Origin: Pterobdella sp. o SKG-2022
Taxonomy: Eukaryota; Annelida; Clitellata; Hirudinida; Piscicolidae
NCBI GenBank assembly: GCA_964035795.1
Contig: OZ038321.1
Coordinates: 11,559,093 to 11,623,092 of the forward strand
Direction of reading: 5' to 3'
DNA: 64,000 nucleotides
Below, piece after piece: positions 12,340-24,645 of this stretch. Numbering within the stretch: the first letter of the stretch is position 1; each line of letters starts with the position of its first letter. The position numbers were made by a program, and so were the translations under genes. The notes under the pieces are model-generated. The model had not been told where the DNA came from. It did not search any database and saw nothing but the letters and a program-made list of their open reading frames with translations.

Positions 12340-12720
12340 GTCTAGGTTTTAGATCAGCGCAAGCCCTATCATTGCCATGCTTCCTCTCTTCCTCATATGC
12401 ATCCTCGAGTCTTGTTCGGCTCCTTCTTTCATCTGTTCCCGACGCTCTCGCGTCTGATGATCTTCAGGGGGGTGATCGTGACGTCGTTTCAGCTAAGAAC
12501 TCGTGGCAGAAACAATGCAGTGTTGCGCCGTTAGATCTTTTGGGAAGCCAATGGAAATGGGATGATCTTTTGTGTAAGGTCGCTCTCAACGATTTGCTGG
12601 TAGACGCAGACCAGTGGGACCGTTGTTGTCTTCTTGGTGCCAAGTCGGCACACTCCGCCGCGTGATCGGAAGCTGTGCCAATTCCAGTTTTATGACGCAA
12701 ACTGTATATCATATTTCGAA
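12340..12720. other. GC-richer island, open on both strands, unidentified coding relic
   Basis: This block is markedly richer in GC than its surroundings. It is open on plus for 97 codons (12372-12665) and on minus for 82 codons (12712-12464). The plus frame contains SQWKWDDLLCKVALNDLL; the minus frame is Arg/His/Ser-rich. Overlapping open frames in a short GC-rich block suggest a decayed transposon or retrogene. I recognise no family and cannot choose the sense strand. Confidence 0.25.
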
Positions 12721-12987
12721 AAGATTTGATCGTTTCTTGCGTTAATATGAGTTTTCATTAGAAAGAACGTTAATGAGAAGAAGGCACAATTTAGTGACAA
12801 CCCTCTATCCATCAGAGAATTTTTTGTAAAATACTTGGTGCCAAAAAGAATCTCATTGCCCCAATTGAATTGACGCAGAACCAGTCTTGTCCCACGATTC
12901 AACCAGCCAAACTCGAGTTTTAAAAAGCATATGAAGGAGGCAAACTAGTTTTGGCTAAAAATTAATAAAACCTACGAGAAAACGGAA

Positions 12988-13350
12988 ATGAAGCAAAGAC
13001 AGACAGAGAAGGGTATGGAACAATTTGAAAAAGTGTTAGCCAAACTGCATCGAAGCAAGGTCAAGTTTGAGAAGGAGAAAAAGGAGTTTTTGAAATGGGT
13101 CATTCGAAAAATCGATAACTTAAATCGCAAGACGAAAAGAGCCCACTAGCAGCTTCAATCCAGGTGGCGCTACTGAAGATGTGAGTCAATAATAAATATC
13201 AACCACCATCAGTGTCACTTGTACAAGTTCCAGTTGAGAATGGGGTTGATTCCAGGCAAGAAGGCCTGGTAACTCCGCCATTGCCGGTCCCAAGCCCGGA
13301 TGAAAAAAGAGGGGAGACAGGCCTTGAGAGTTCACAAACTAAAGATGTTA
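12988..13350 (+). pseudogene. Frame-shifted coding relic with coiled-coil start
   Basis: An ATG at 12988 opens a 53-residue frame ending at TAG 13147-13149. It is Lys/Glu-rich and helical (MEQFEKVLAKLHRSKVKFEK). Where it closes, another plus frame is protein-like (SSFNPGGATEDVSQ), and at 13212-13350 a third reads EGLVTPPLPVPSPDEKRGE. One coding sequence broken by frameshifts explains this better than three separate ORFs. A GTGAGT at about 13181 might instead be a real donor. The coiled-coil start would suit a retroelement ORF1, but that is inference. Confidence 0.3.
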
Positions 13351-15530
13351 TTAGATTTTGGATTAACTTCATTATTAACATATTAATATATTAGCAAGTA
13401 AGCAAACATTTGCCTTTGTTGGAGTTTTAAAAGTTGAATGTCGTTATGGTGCTCGCTTTACTTCCTCACCTTCAATTCACTTTCGACACCTTCTTCACAA
13501 GTTTTGTGCAAACTTTGCATTAAATTGTTTTTCTTTGTACATTCCATAGATGGCAGAAAAAAAGCTGATCACAAGTTCTGCATGGTGGCAAGGTAATTTA
13601 TTAATTTTATTTGAAGTTTAAATAAAAGCCAAGAAATTTTACTTATAGATTTCATACTGCTTCCAAAGTAATCAATTTCAAAGATAAAATATAGATTTCA
13701 AGGATGTTTGGGTCTTTTACAAATGATTTCTATTTTTGATCAGATTTATTATATAACTTGGATTGATCGCCTAAATAAACTACTTTTTTTTTTTTTTACT
13801 CATAGTCTATAAACTTTTTTTTTCATATAGAGCCTTATTAAAGTAATTTTTATTCATATATGTTATAATCAATTTATTAATATACTATATTTCTATTTGT
13901 TGAAACTAATATAAACATTTTTGTTTTTTCAGTAATTCTTTTTTGAATCTGAGTCAGTGTGGTAACCATATAGTGGCTTGTGTTTATTATAACACTTTAC
14001 TATTCATAATTGGTTGCGTCTATAATAGACTTATTGATAATTGGTCAACCTGGTTTTTGTCACAATTGTTAGATCAGTATTAAGTGGGCTTAAGGACATC
14101 TAGGTGTAAAAACATTCTTTTGCATCCATTCGTAAAGTCACACTCATGTTTGCCTATTTTTCTTATTTATTTAATGTTATTGCTAAAAAAAACAGTAGAC
14201 TTTGGTAGCAGGTATCGACAAACCGATATTCTGATATCGTTGTCATTTGGCTTGGCGGATGCTCTTTTTTTTTTAGCAATGGCAAGGCAAACTGCCCAAG
14301 TGTGGGAACGGTGAATCTTGAATTTGATAATTTCATGTTGGACGTTAGCTCGGGCTGGCGGTCTATAAAACTTTGTCTTAGATAAAATGGCTTTTTTTAT
14401 AAATAGTATCAATAACCTAGTCCGACTGCTGCCAATCTCAGTTACTGGGACTGTACAGCAGTGTAATCTAATCGGATTAATGATATTTCTAACTTGCTTT
14501 CAGCTCTCCCAAGGTGATGTAGTTTTTTTTGAATTTCCCACCAACTGTTAGTATAAGAGATCTTTGGTATCATCTTTTTGCTGTTTGGCTTTAGGATTGT
14601 ATGATATTTTTGTTAACTTTTTTAAAACGAGTTTACTCTAGCATTTTTTTTCTCATTTTTCTCTATAATTACTTGTATCACTGAGATCTTTGGATTTTGA
14701 ATTGTTCTCGTATTAACTTTTGACCACTGTAACACCTTTTCATTATCGTTCAGTTACTTTTATGCAAATTCTAATAAGGTTGCATTTCAAAACTTGGGCA
14801 AAGATGTTGTCTAATCTAGATTTTTTTTTAGAATTCAGCTTTCAAAAGATCTTTGGCTGAGAAAGTTCCGTCACTTGCTTGCAAGGCATCAGGTATTTGT
14901 GGTGACATTATTCTACAACAACTTCGCAACCAAATCATAGAGGGTTATTTCACTTTTTCAGTTTTTTCTATTGATTGACTTTTGGTGATTCCTTGTTTTG
15001 TTGGTTTTTGACCAGTTATCAGATCGACCATTTTCCAGCTTTCACCATCGTCGTTTTTTTCATCAGTAAATTCAATTTATGACATTATCGTACGCAATTT
15101 TTTTTGCGTTTTCAATTGGGCTTTTGAAGAAAAATTAGTTTTTGTGGTAATGCCTATAGATTTTTAGTAGTGTTTTTTAATATTTATGGAAGTCCTATAT
15201 TCTTAAAAATTTGTATATTAAATTAGTCATAAATCAAAAAAAGCATTGACTTGAACCGGAAAAAGATTTTCAAATGGCTAATGCTGTTTAGAAATATGCC
15301 TAAATTTGAAGCTTTGCTTTTGAAATCTTGATGCTAAACGTTTTTAATTGATCATCAAATTCTTTTTATAGTCTGTTTTTTACCAAGGGTAGGGCTTTTT
15401 GAAAGATCTTTTTCGAAGTCGGTCTTTCCACTCAGAGCGATTGAGATGATCTGCGTAGACCATGCCTAGCTTCTTTATTTCCTTTAATCCAAGTTTGCTC
15501 CAAGTCTTTTCCAGCCTTTCAGGTTTCTTG
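13351..15530. other. Intergenic region with scattered repeat-like patches
   Basis: No complete gene is seen. The block at about 14080-14420 is open on both strands (plus frame RYRQTDILISLSFGLADALF) and has higher GC than its flanks, which fits a transposon relic of unknown type. The rest is T-rich with many short homopolymers. Confidence 0.35.
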
Positions 15531-15700
15531 CAAGAATCTTACTCCAACTTTCGCACTTGCGAAATTCAACCGGCGCTACGTTCCGCGTGCCCAAGCCTCA
15601 TTTAGCTGGTACGAAGAACTACTTCAACATTCTGCACGCTAAGCAGCCTGGTAACTTTTTCAACTTTGTTCAGCCTTCCATTCTTTAAAACATTTTTTTC
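15530..15700 (+). mobile_element. Possible LINE C-terminal relic
   Basis: A plus frame reads HLRNSTGATFRVPKPHLAGT followed by KNYFNILHAKQPGN. The pattern of an N-x-x-x-F-R-V-P-K-P stretch followed by an aromatic Phe/Asn-rich segment resembles the conserved tail after the reverse transcriptase in CR1/Jockey-type LINEs. The match is short and judged by eye only. Confidence 0.3.
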
Positions 15701-15999
15701 AAGAAGAAACAGCCTTCTGGACATTTTTATTTCACCACCACGTTTGCCTCTTCCAAGTATGTTTTGTTGCATGAATCAAATTGGTCTTGAAAATTCCAGC
15801 ATTAATCTAATGTTTTATGGTTTTGTTTGAAGTTTTATTTCGTTTTATTTATTTATTAGGGTTCACAAAAAAGCACTAAAAAATGAATAATGATTCAATA
15901 GTTAGAGTTTTTCGTTCGTCGAAGCACGGCTTTCTTCCAAATTTCACAATTTCTTGTTTTTACAAGTTCGATTGCCTCTTCTATTGATAGGAAGTGACG

Positions 16000-16950
16000 T
16001 TTCAAGTTATCCTTGATGGTGGGGAGTAGGCATACGCAAAATGTGGCCTAGCATCTGCCAGCGTCGTTTTTTTCACTTCACCTGTTGCTGGTTCAATGAG
16101 AGCGTTTACTTCTTCTGCAGACATGCGTTTGGGCTAGAAGATTCCACATGCGTGTCTCACCATTCTTCTTTTGAAACAACCTATAAATTTTTTCATTTTT
16201 TTGTTCATTGACCAAGTGCTGCAGCCGAAAAGCATAATGGATTGGACGTATGCTTTATAAATTCTTAACTTTTTCGGTCTTGCTATACTTGAAGTTCAAT
16301 TTTATTCTTTTTCCGCATGGCTAACATTGCTAAATTTTTCTTCTGTTCCATTCTTCTTTAAAGTCGAGAAGCATTCCCAGTTTTTTGCTTTTTGTCCATT
16401 CATCATTTCTCATCCATTGACCGAGTTCCTGTTATTGATCTGTATATTATTAGGTTTCAGGAAGCCAGGGTTTTTTGACCGTGTCGAGGTCTATACCATC
16501 CTTCTCAGATTAAAGCATTGGAAATATTAGAAAAGTCTATTTGATTAGCCAAGATTCTCAGTTTCCAAATCTTACGAAGAACGAACTTTTTTTGAGATGA
16601 GAATGAGTGGGAATTTTGAAGTCACCAACCACTAGTCTATGCTGTGCTGCATCTTGAACTCCAATAAGGACTCTAACATTAGTGACCCTTTTCCTAAAAT
16701 TTTTCATACAATATGAAGTTGATTTTGGTATGTAACCGGATATTTGAACCTCTTTTTGAACCAGAAGTTACCAACCATCAGTTCATTAGCAACGGTGAGC
16801 TCTAACAGTCTCTCACCTTCAGGGTTTTTTTCCAAAAGCTTGCCCATCATGCACCTCCTCGAAAGCAGTAAAATGTGATCCTTCATTTCCATTCCAGTCA
16901 CCAGTTCTAAGCCGGTTCTAACTTTTTTGAAGGAACTTCTCATTGCTTAC
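16000..16950 (-). mobile_element. Non-LTR retrotransposon relic: endonuclease piece followed by RT tail
   Basis: On the minus strand, 16943-16704 encodes a decayed apurinic-type endonuclease segment (EGERLLELTVANELMVGN, then FKKRFKYPVTYQ). This matches the G-E-R-L-L-x-x-x-x-x-N-x-L-x-x-x-N-T-x-F block of RTE-like LINEs. Lower down, at about 16230-16030, the frame includes KKRRWQMLGHILRMPTP, the R-R-W-x-x-L-G-H-x-L-R-M motif found downstream of LINE reverse transcriptases. Order and strand agree, so this looks like one element with most of the RT deleted. Several stops break the frames. Confidence 0.7.
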
Positions 16951-17500
16951 GAAACTTCCTGCACTCGTTCTTTCTTTCCTATTATTAAAATATGAACTAT
17001 CACTTAGGTATTGTTTTAGGTTTGATTTTTTCATGTATAATCAGAAAATTTTATTTATAATGAATTTTTGAAATTTATTTTTTATACAGATTTTTAAAAA
17101 TTTCAATTGTATTTAAGTCCTATATTTAATAATTGTTCAATCATTACCTTATGTCCTTGAATGTAGACTTCGTCAATCTAAGCCGCATGTTGTCATATAT
17201 TCGAGCTTTATATTTTATTGGATTCAGAATTGACTGAGTTTGTCTCAAACTGCTCATAGACAAAGTATTTGTGAATTATAAATAAATTACGATTTGTGAA
17301 TCTGTTTCAATGAAAACTATTGGTGCTTATTAAATAATAATGAAAATGTTCACATTTACACGTAATTTCGATTTAGAAAGAGTTATACAATAAAGACACT
17401 AAGATTGATGTGCTCAGGTAAACAACAAGATCTGAGGTTTTAAAATTTAGCAGCAAAGCTAAAAAATCAAGTATTAAAAATAAAGAACTTTTATTTCATG

Positions 17501-17576
17501 TCGGTCCGTATAGCTCAGCTGGTAGAGCGTTAGACTAATTGTCAAAAGTAACCGGGTTCAATCCTGCGTGAGCCGA
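17501..17576 (+). tRNA. tRNA-like sequence, degenerate (possible SINE head)
   Basis: A good box A (TAGCTCAGCTGG) and D-stem (GCTC/GAGC) are followed by an anticodon arm with AAT at the expected place and a box-B-like GGGTTCAATCCT. The acceptor ends pair only partly (TCGGTCC with GAGCCGA), the D-stem is displaced, and the T-stem has mismatches. It is therefore more likely a tRNA pseudogene or tRNA-derived SINE head than a working tRNA-Ile. RNA polymerase III promoter boxes are still recognisable. Confidence 0.5.
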
Positions 17577-18352
17577 TAACTAGCACCTGTTTGACAGTGT
17601 GCTTTCGCTACATTAAATTTGTAAAAGTGCTTCGATTTTTAAAGAAAAGCCCTTTATAAATACTGCTTTACATTAACATCATAAGACATTAAATTACTAT
17701 CAAATACTTGAAAATAATGCTAAAATAAAAGAACTTTATATGACGCAAAGTAGGCAACTGAAATGCTCAGTGTCAAGTATTGTTGAAAGATAGTCTGAAA
17801 ATAAGTAGAATTATGTCTTATGACATTTATTTGTAGCCACACTTTTTGAGGGTATTGCACCTGTTTTCCTAAATTTAATAATTTCAAAGCTGATTTTTCT
17901 TAACAGTAATTACTTTTCGAAACTATGTTCATACATTTTTAATTTGATTCACCTTGAATCAGACGTGAAAAATTTTCAATATATAAAATAATATGAAGTG
18001 CTAGTAGTTTAGAATTAAATTCCTTTTTCAAAACTTAACTTTCTTTGTATTGGGATATTCTATTGACTTTGCTCTTCGAATAGTTTTATGTTTTTGAAAT
18101 AATTTTAAATAACTTTGGTGGGTGTTTATTTGTGTGATAATTAAATTTTAAAAAATATCACTGAAGTTTTTAGTACATTCAAAGTATCAAATTATTTTTT
18201 AACAACAATTTTTAGAACAATATTTTGATAAAACATAATTATTATTCAGTTCTAAAGAATGTTTTTGACGATCCCCTCATTAATACGTCAAACAAACTTT
18301 AGTCGTCCAGGAGGGGGACCTGATAAGTTTTGGAGGGTGCAACAGTACCTCC
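17577..18352. other. AT-rich spacer left of the tandem duplication
   Basis: No gene is seen. The stretch up to the duplication start is AT-rich apart from a short GC-richer patch at about 18290-18355, immediately outside the duplicated unit. Confidence 0.5.
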
Positions 18353-18640
18353 GACTTGCATGGGTTTGCCATTTAAACCTTTATCAGTTAACTTCTCATA
18401 TTGATATTTTTTCATGCTACTACATGAGCATCAATTTATTTTTTTTTCATATGCAGAACTTTAGAGGAAGAAAACAGAATTGTTACAAGATTGGGGCCAG
18501 GTTAAAAAGTTTTTTTTATTCAAGCATTTTAGTTTTTTGAAAATCTCAATATGATTTCATTAATATCAAAATATAATTCATTTTCAAAAGGCTTATTAAG
18601 GTGATTCACATATATACCCAAGTTTAAATGTTTTTTTAGT

Positions 18641-18696
18641 TTTTCGTAAGTCTTGCTTACATTTTTAAATGATAATGTAAGCTAGACTTACGAAAA
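18641..18696. repeat. MITE-like palindrome with CTTTTCGTAAG arms
   Basis: The arms 18641-18663 and 18674-18696 are near-perfect inverted repeats of 23 bases around a 10-base spacer. The outer arm sequence (TTTTCGTAAG) recurs in other palindromes of this window. A copy lies at 23742-23797 in duplication unit 2. Confidence 0.75.
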
Positions 18697-19544
18697 GCTT
18701 CGAATCTGTTTTTGAATAGATACTTTGTGTTTGTTGACCTTCAATTTTATTTAGGCTATTTTATGTCATTTAGAAATTTATATAAATAAAAATGATGTAA
18801 TAATATGAAAAATTTTACATATAGATATGTGATCAGATCTATGATGTATGCAACAGTAAACAGACAAGTTACCAAAAAGGAAGCAGTAAAAGTAATGTAG
18901 CATTCTTAAATATTATCATTAGTTTAAATTAAGTGTTAACTAATCTATGAAAATTATTTAAAATTTAATTTTTCATTAAGTTTTTCATTCAAGAATATTT
19001 TTAACAGATATTTAGGTTTTATATTGAATATAATATATAATATCTTTTGTTGAAGAGTTTTTTAAATATTGTTCAGTGCTATCAAATCAATGCTATAATC
19101 TACTTTTTCTTATCCCCAAGGTACAGTTTTTTAAACTGTATGTTCTCAAATTTGAATATGAACAATAATAATTCATGCTTGCATGTGTTTAAGTTATGGA
19201 AGCTGAGGATAGAAGCGGCAAGTGAGGAACATAACATGGAATCTTCACAGTTTCTTGAGGGTCTAGCTCGAGTGAGTTTACTTGATCAATATGAATTTAA
19301 TCTTAAGTTTTAACACCATTCTTATGAATATGTTATTGTTTAGATCTGAGAAAATTAAACGTTTGATCAATCAATTTTTATATCTACCTTAAACAACCTA
19401 TGTTTTTTTGATATATCAGCAATATTAAATCATTTTTTGCTTTTTCAATACATTTTTTTAGTCATACTTAACATACAACTTACATTTTCATAGTTCTTTT
19501 TTTTTTGTTTGATTATTACTATCAATATTCAAATGAAAACACTT

Positions 19545-19655
19545 AGGAGTTTATTTTATTCCATGAAGCTTTTCGTAAGATGAACTTACATTATCAAGTG
19601 GAGGTACAAATATTTTATATATTATTTGTACCTTCATGGAATAAAATAAACTCCT
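19545..19655. repeat. MITE-like palindrome, 24-bp perfect terminal inverted repeats
   Basis: The arms 19545-19568 and 19632-19655 are exact reverse complements. Inside are a CTTTTCGTAAG block like that in the 18641 element and a near-palindromic GTACAAAT...ATTTGTAC. It is copied at 24646-24756. Confidence 0.8.
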
Positions 19656-20924
19656 TAAAGTGAATATTTACGTTTGGCTCAAAGAATTAAAATATTACTA
19701 CCAACACATTCAACAGCAAAGCTTTTCTAAAAGAATAATTAATGTTTTAATAGATATTTTTTGAGGTCTAAAAATATTAATCCATTCCTTCAAGTGTAAC
19801 ATAATGTTGGATAAGAAGATTTTATCTGAATTGGCAATATATGAACCACGCACTTTCCAGGTAGTTTATTAATACTAGATAAAATCATCACAAGTTGTAA
19901 AAGCATCTATTTTTGTTTTATTAGTTGTTTGAATAGAATTCTACATTATTTCGTCACGAGTGTTATTATAAGTAATCGACCTAATACATATTCATGGTTA
20001 ACAGAGTTTGACTGGGATTTCAAAGCAGAAACTTCTGGAGGATGGTGAAGAATATGATAATATCAAGCATATTTAATTTCATTTTTTATAGTTGGTTTTT
20101 TATATTAGATTTAATTTCTACAAAATTTTATCGCAATTGTTGTAATTTTTTTTGGCCCATGAATAAAAATTTGAAATCAATGTTATGTTGATTGGATTTT
20201 CACACTTTGCTGTCAAAATTAACAATGATATACCAAATTAATTTTTAATTATTAAACAGAATTATTTAAAAGTCAACTGTTTTGATAAACAATGCTTTCC
20301 AAAATATAATTATAGAACTTAGTGATGAAAATTAATAAGTAAGGTTCTAATAGTTATTTGTTGAACTTAACTTTTGACGAATAATAATCGGAGTTGAAAC
20401 AATGCACTGATTTGTATGATTCTTGCCATTTTCAACTTTTTCTCTAAAAGCCACATGTCCACGATTAATATCAAACTAATTTTGCCTTCAAAAAAAATAA
20501 TACAGAAGGCTCTCAAAAAAGAACCTCAAATTGTCCGGTTTTTTGGAAATTCCGAAAAAGTGAAGGTTTTCTGAAATCGTAGTGCATCCACCGAATTTTT
20601 TTCAACATCTCACTCAGTGTCTGTTGCTTAACCAGTTTTAGCTTCATTTTGATAAGTCTACTTTAGAAGCAAATAATCTTCATCGTTACTTCAGTTACAA
20701 AACTTTATGTTTAGATTTGCTAGAAGGTTAGCTGCCAATTTGATTAATTCAATACTAAATAAATTTTTTTAAAATTTCACTTTTTCTATTACTTTTCATT
20801 TGTTTTTGTGGGTTTAACTATATCAATAGTTTTCAAGTCTATGTAGTGAAGTGCTACAAAATGATTTTTATCTATATTCATCCACTCAAAGAAAAATTTT
20901 TTTGAATATTTATTTATGCCTATC

Positions 20925-21890
20925 ACTTCTAGCCGGGACATATGCCACCAACAAAAAATCTTCAGCCATTTCTGTCCTGGGTGAGCGTTTCCAACTGTCC
21001 CCATGTGAGAGCCATCTTCTTGACTTCAGTTTCTACGTCACGTCGCCATGTGATCCGTGGTCTGCCTCTCTTTCTTTTTTCGTTAAGATTCCATTTGAGA
21101 GCTTATCTGGCTATGCTAGTGGACAGTTTTTGTAAGGTATGTTCTATTCAACTCCAGGGGCGTTGTTGAAGCTCCACGGCAACCGGCTTTTGTCTGGTGC
21201 GTTACCAAAGCTCTTCATCTCTGATGGTTTCCGGTTAATGAATCTAAAAAATCCTATTTAGATAAGTATTAATGAAAGTCTAGATTTTCTTTGTGGTCTC
21301 TCTAGACTCCGCTCCATACAGTAGAAGAGGCTCCACATTGGAGTTGAATAACCTGATCTTGGTTTTTTCTGTTGAACCTTCAGGTGCCCACACGTTTTTA
21401 ATTTGCAGGAAAACTGCTCTAGCCTTTCCGTTTCTTATCTTCACGTCTGCCACTGTTCCTCCCCGTTTATCAACGGTACTGCCAAGATGGGTGAAACTCT
21501 CCATTTCTTCTGATGGTTGTCCTGTCAGCGTGATAGGAGTTGAATCGGCAGTATTCACTTTAAGAATGTTGGTTTTTTTTGATGTATGTTCAGACTAAGT
21601 TTTCTGGAGGTTTCTGCTACCGTTTTTGTTTTCTCTTGCATCTGTTGCTGAGTATGCGCAAGAAGGTCTAAATTGTCAGCAAAATCTAGTTCGTCCAATT
21701 GTGTTGAAGAAGACCACTGAATACCGTTTTTTTATGTGCGGTAGCTGTTGTCATAACCAGTCTATAGCCAGCAGGAACAAGGATGGAGACTGTTAGCAGT
21801 TCTCGACGGCATAGCTCTGACACTAACCCGGTACCATCGCCCACAACGAGGAGGTCAGGATTTGACTTCATGGAGATGTGTATTAAGTAA
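20925..21890 (-). mobile_element. Non-LTR retrotransposon relic (RT and C-terminal part)
   Basis: The minus frame at 21558-21280 reads EEMESFTHLGSTVDKRGGTV, then DVKIRNGKARAVFLQIKN and later LLYGAES. This is the thumb/connection region of RTE-like LINE reverse transcriptases (F-x-Y-L-G-S...LLYGAE-T). At about 21070-20930 the minus strand carries the characteristic element end (W-R-R-D-V-x-T-E). At 21800-21700 the segment upstream in element order resembles the region before F-A-D-D. Stops and frameshifts throughout show that it is dead. Confidence 0.8.
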
Positions 21891-22350
21891 TGATTCTTAA
21901 TTATAGTTTTTGATTGAATTTCTATATAACAATATTTACAATTAATTCTTTCGCTGAAGTTTAAAGATAAGGCAAAACATATCAAAAATCATAGCTTTTG
22001 TTCTCAATTAATGTAATGAAAAAACTTCTCATTTGATGTTTTGTGTGGAAATATATGCAATGTAGTAAAACGGTTTTTATAATTCGTTAACTTAGATTAA
22101 GTATCTGACAAATACGATTGTTGTTCACTTGATAATATAAGATCTTTTTAAAAAAACTTTGTCTTTTTGTGTTATTTGCCTATTCTACTCCAATAAAAAA
22201 TAGGTGTTTATCATTGGCGTAATTAAGAATTATTAATAGCAAGACTTATTTGAAATTAGTCATGAAGTTGTTTATTCAAAACTCAACCTGAGTCATAACA
22301 AACAAAACAATAAAGAAATTTCAGGTCGTCATTCTATTGTATTCGCAGAC

Positions 22351-22358
22351 TATATAAG
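22351..22358 (+). promoter_or_regulatory. TATA box of peptide gene copy 1
   Basis: TATATAAG lies 69 bases before the ATG at 22420. The same box and flank are present before copies 2 and 4. Confidence 0.7.
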
Positions 22359-22419
22359 CAGGTGAAACATCGAGAACAAGTATCAAAAGCTTGAAGTTCG
22401 AATTCAAAGACTCCAAATA

Positions 22420-22987
22420 ATGTATTTCAAAAGTTCAACATTCCTGGTGCTTTTGAGCGCTGTTCTTCTGGCCTCTTTGGGAGTGAGTTTTTAGAAATAA
22501 AATTTTTTTTTCAATTGAAACTGAAACAGTGAAGTTATTTAATAAATATATAAACTTTCAATGGTTGTGTGTCATATTGAACACTGGTCATCAAACTTCA
22601 CAGGCGTTTACAGAGGCTCACAGAGGACGTTGGGGAAGGAGACAACCCACTGAATTTCCTCCACCCCACCTCGTTGACTTGTTGGTGTGCGTGTTCAACA
22701 ACACTCAACCTACTCCTGGTTTTAACTTTTCAGCAGAAGCCTTCAAAGAGCTTTTGAGTCAATTCACAGCTGAGACTTTTCCTTGTGGCAGAGAAAGAAG
22801 GAGAAAAGGAGGAGATGATGATAGTTATGACAGTGATGACAGAGACCATTCCACGTTTTCTCCCATGGCATCTTTCTCACCCGGTGCTCCCGATGGTCAA
22901 GGACAAGATAACAATGGAAACGAACGACCACCTCAAGGCGGTCCTCGAATGGGAGGAAGAAGAGGCAGATCTGGCAGAAGATTCTGA
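22420..22987 (+). CDS. Secreted charged peptide, copy 1 (signal exon plus mature exon)
   Basis: Exon 1 (22420-22482) encodes MYFKSSTFLVLLSAVLLASLG, a typical signal peptide, and ends at GGA/GTGAGT. Exon 2 (22604-22987) begins after TTCACAG and runs to TGA, phase 0, giving 148 residues in all. The mature part starts with a basic patch (HRGRWGRRQPTEF), then an amphipathic core with two cysteines (LVDLLVCVFNN and ETFPCGRERRRKG), an acidic stretch (DDDSYDSDDRDHS), a Gly/Asn/Gln-rich segment and a basic Arg/Gly tail (GGRRGRSGRRF). It is presumably secreted. Charge segregation of this sort occurs in antimicrobial precursors and matrix proteins, but I recognise no family. A longer in-frame ATG at 22529 lies in the intron and is not the start. 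AATAAA occurs at 23147-23152. Confidence 0.8.
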
Positions 22988-23104
22988 AGCTTTCATATCT
23001 ATTGAACTAATTTCTTATAATTTATATGCTTAGTTTGTTTTGAATTGCTTTAATTAAGTTTATTGGACTATTCATATTCCCATTCCAAACCATTTCGACA
23101 TGGA

Positions 23105-23170
23105 CCCATCTGGTCCTTCAAACCACCAGACGACAAATTTTTTTTGAATAAAATTCAATAAAATTTTTTT
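23105..23170 (+). terminator. 3' end region of peptide gene copy 1: poly(A) signals in a hairpin
   Basis: AATAAA at 23147-23152 and again near 23157 lies within an inverted repeat: TTTTTTTTGAATAAAA pairs with TTTTATTCAAAAAAA about 20 bases on. The same arrangement is at about 28206-28271 in unit 2. It is absent from the divergent copy 3. Confidence 0.5.
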
Positions 23171-24645
23171 GTTTTATTCAAAAAAATGAAACTGTAAAGT
23201 TTTTTCTTGTTTCTTGATCTCTACAATTTTCCAAGGTATTCTTCTTAAATCTTCTACATAACTCCTCTTTTTCATTTCCATGCAAAATCTTTTTTTTCAT
23301 ACTGGTCTTTTCTTTTTGAGCTCTTTCCCTTCTGCTCCACTTTTTTACTCTCATTGACTTTTTTTGCAAATCTCTCAAAACCTTTTTTCTATAGATCTGT
23401 GCCAAATTTTTCAAAAGCAGCTGAAATAGCCCTCATTACTATTCATTTTTTCTGACTTGCATGGGTTTGCCATTTAAACCTTTATCAGTTAACTTCTCAT
23501 ATTGATATTTTTTCATGCTACTACATGAGCATCAATTTATTTTTTTTTCATATGCAGAACTTTAGAGGAAGAAAACAGAATTGTTACAAGATTGGGGCCA
23601 GGTTAAAAAGTTTTTTTTATTCAAGCATTTTAGTTTTTTGAAAATCTCAATATGATTTCATTAATATCAAAATATAATTCATTTTCAAAAGGCTTATTAA
23701 GGTGATTCACATATATACCCAAGTTTAAATGTTTTTTTAGTTTTTCGTAAGTCTTGCTTACATTTTTAAATGATAATGTAAGCTAGACTTACGAAAAGCT
23801 TCGAATCTGTTTTTGAATAGATACTTTGTGTTTGTTGACCTTCAATTTTATTTAGGCTATTTTATGTCATTTAGAAATTTATATAAATAAAAATGATGTA
23901 ATAATATGAAAAATTTTACATATAGATATGTGATCAGATCTATGATGTATGCAACAGTAAACAGACAAGTTACCAAAAAGGAAGCAGTAAAAGTAATGTA
24001 GCATTCTTAAATATTATCATTAGTTTAAATTAAGTGTTAACTAATCTATGAAAATTATTTAAAATTTAATTTTTCATTAAGTTTTTCATTCAAGAATATT
24101 TTTAACAGATATTTAGGTTTTATATTGAATATAATATATAATATCTTTTGTTGAAGAGTTTTTTAAATATTGTTCAGTGCTATCAAATCAATGCTATAAT
24201 CTACTTTTTCTTATCCCCAAGGTACAGTTTTTTAAACTGTATGTTCTCAAATTTGAATATGAACAATAATAATTCATGCTTGCATGTGTTTAAGTTATGG
24301 AAGCTGAGGATAGAAGCGGCAAGTGAGGAACATAACATGGAATCTTCACAGTTTCTTGAGGGTCTAGCTCGAGTGAGTTTACTTGATCAATATGAATTTA
24401 ATCTTAAGTTTTAACACCATTCTTATGAATATGTTATTGTTTAGATCTGAGAAAATTAAACGTTTGATCAATCAATTTTTATATCTACCTTAAACAACCT
24501 ATGTTTTTTTGATATATCAGCAATATTAAATCATTTTTTGCTTTTTCAATACATTTTTTTAGTCATACTTAACATACAACTTACATTTTCATAGTTCTTT
24601 TTTTTTTGTTTGATTATTACTATCAATATTCAAATGAAAACACTT

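Larger units (their letters stand above)
18353..23453 (+). repeat. Tandem duplication unit 1 (5101 bp)
   Basis: Every landmark in this unit recurs exactly 5101 bases to the right: open frames, palindromes, LINE fragment, peptide gene and 3' tail. The unit starts at GACTTGCATGGG (18353) and ends at TTTTTTCT (23453), where unit 2 begins directly with the same GACTTGC. I noticed no base difference between the units. The junction shows no clear microhomology. Confidence 0.95.

Noticed and set aside
22529..22603. Upstream in-frame ATG that would extend peptide exon 2 to a 152-residue ORF
   Set aside because: The extension is intron sequence after a good donor. The exon-1 signal peptide joins at the TTCACAG acceptor, and copy 3 shares only the sequence after that acceptor.
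23178..23414. 78-codon Lys/Arg/Glu-rich minus ORF downstream of peptide copies 1 and 2 (also 28279-28515)
   Set aside because: It is the complement of a pyrimidine-rich tract with no start context or partner exons. Its presence twice only reflects the duplication.
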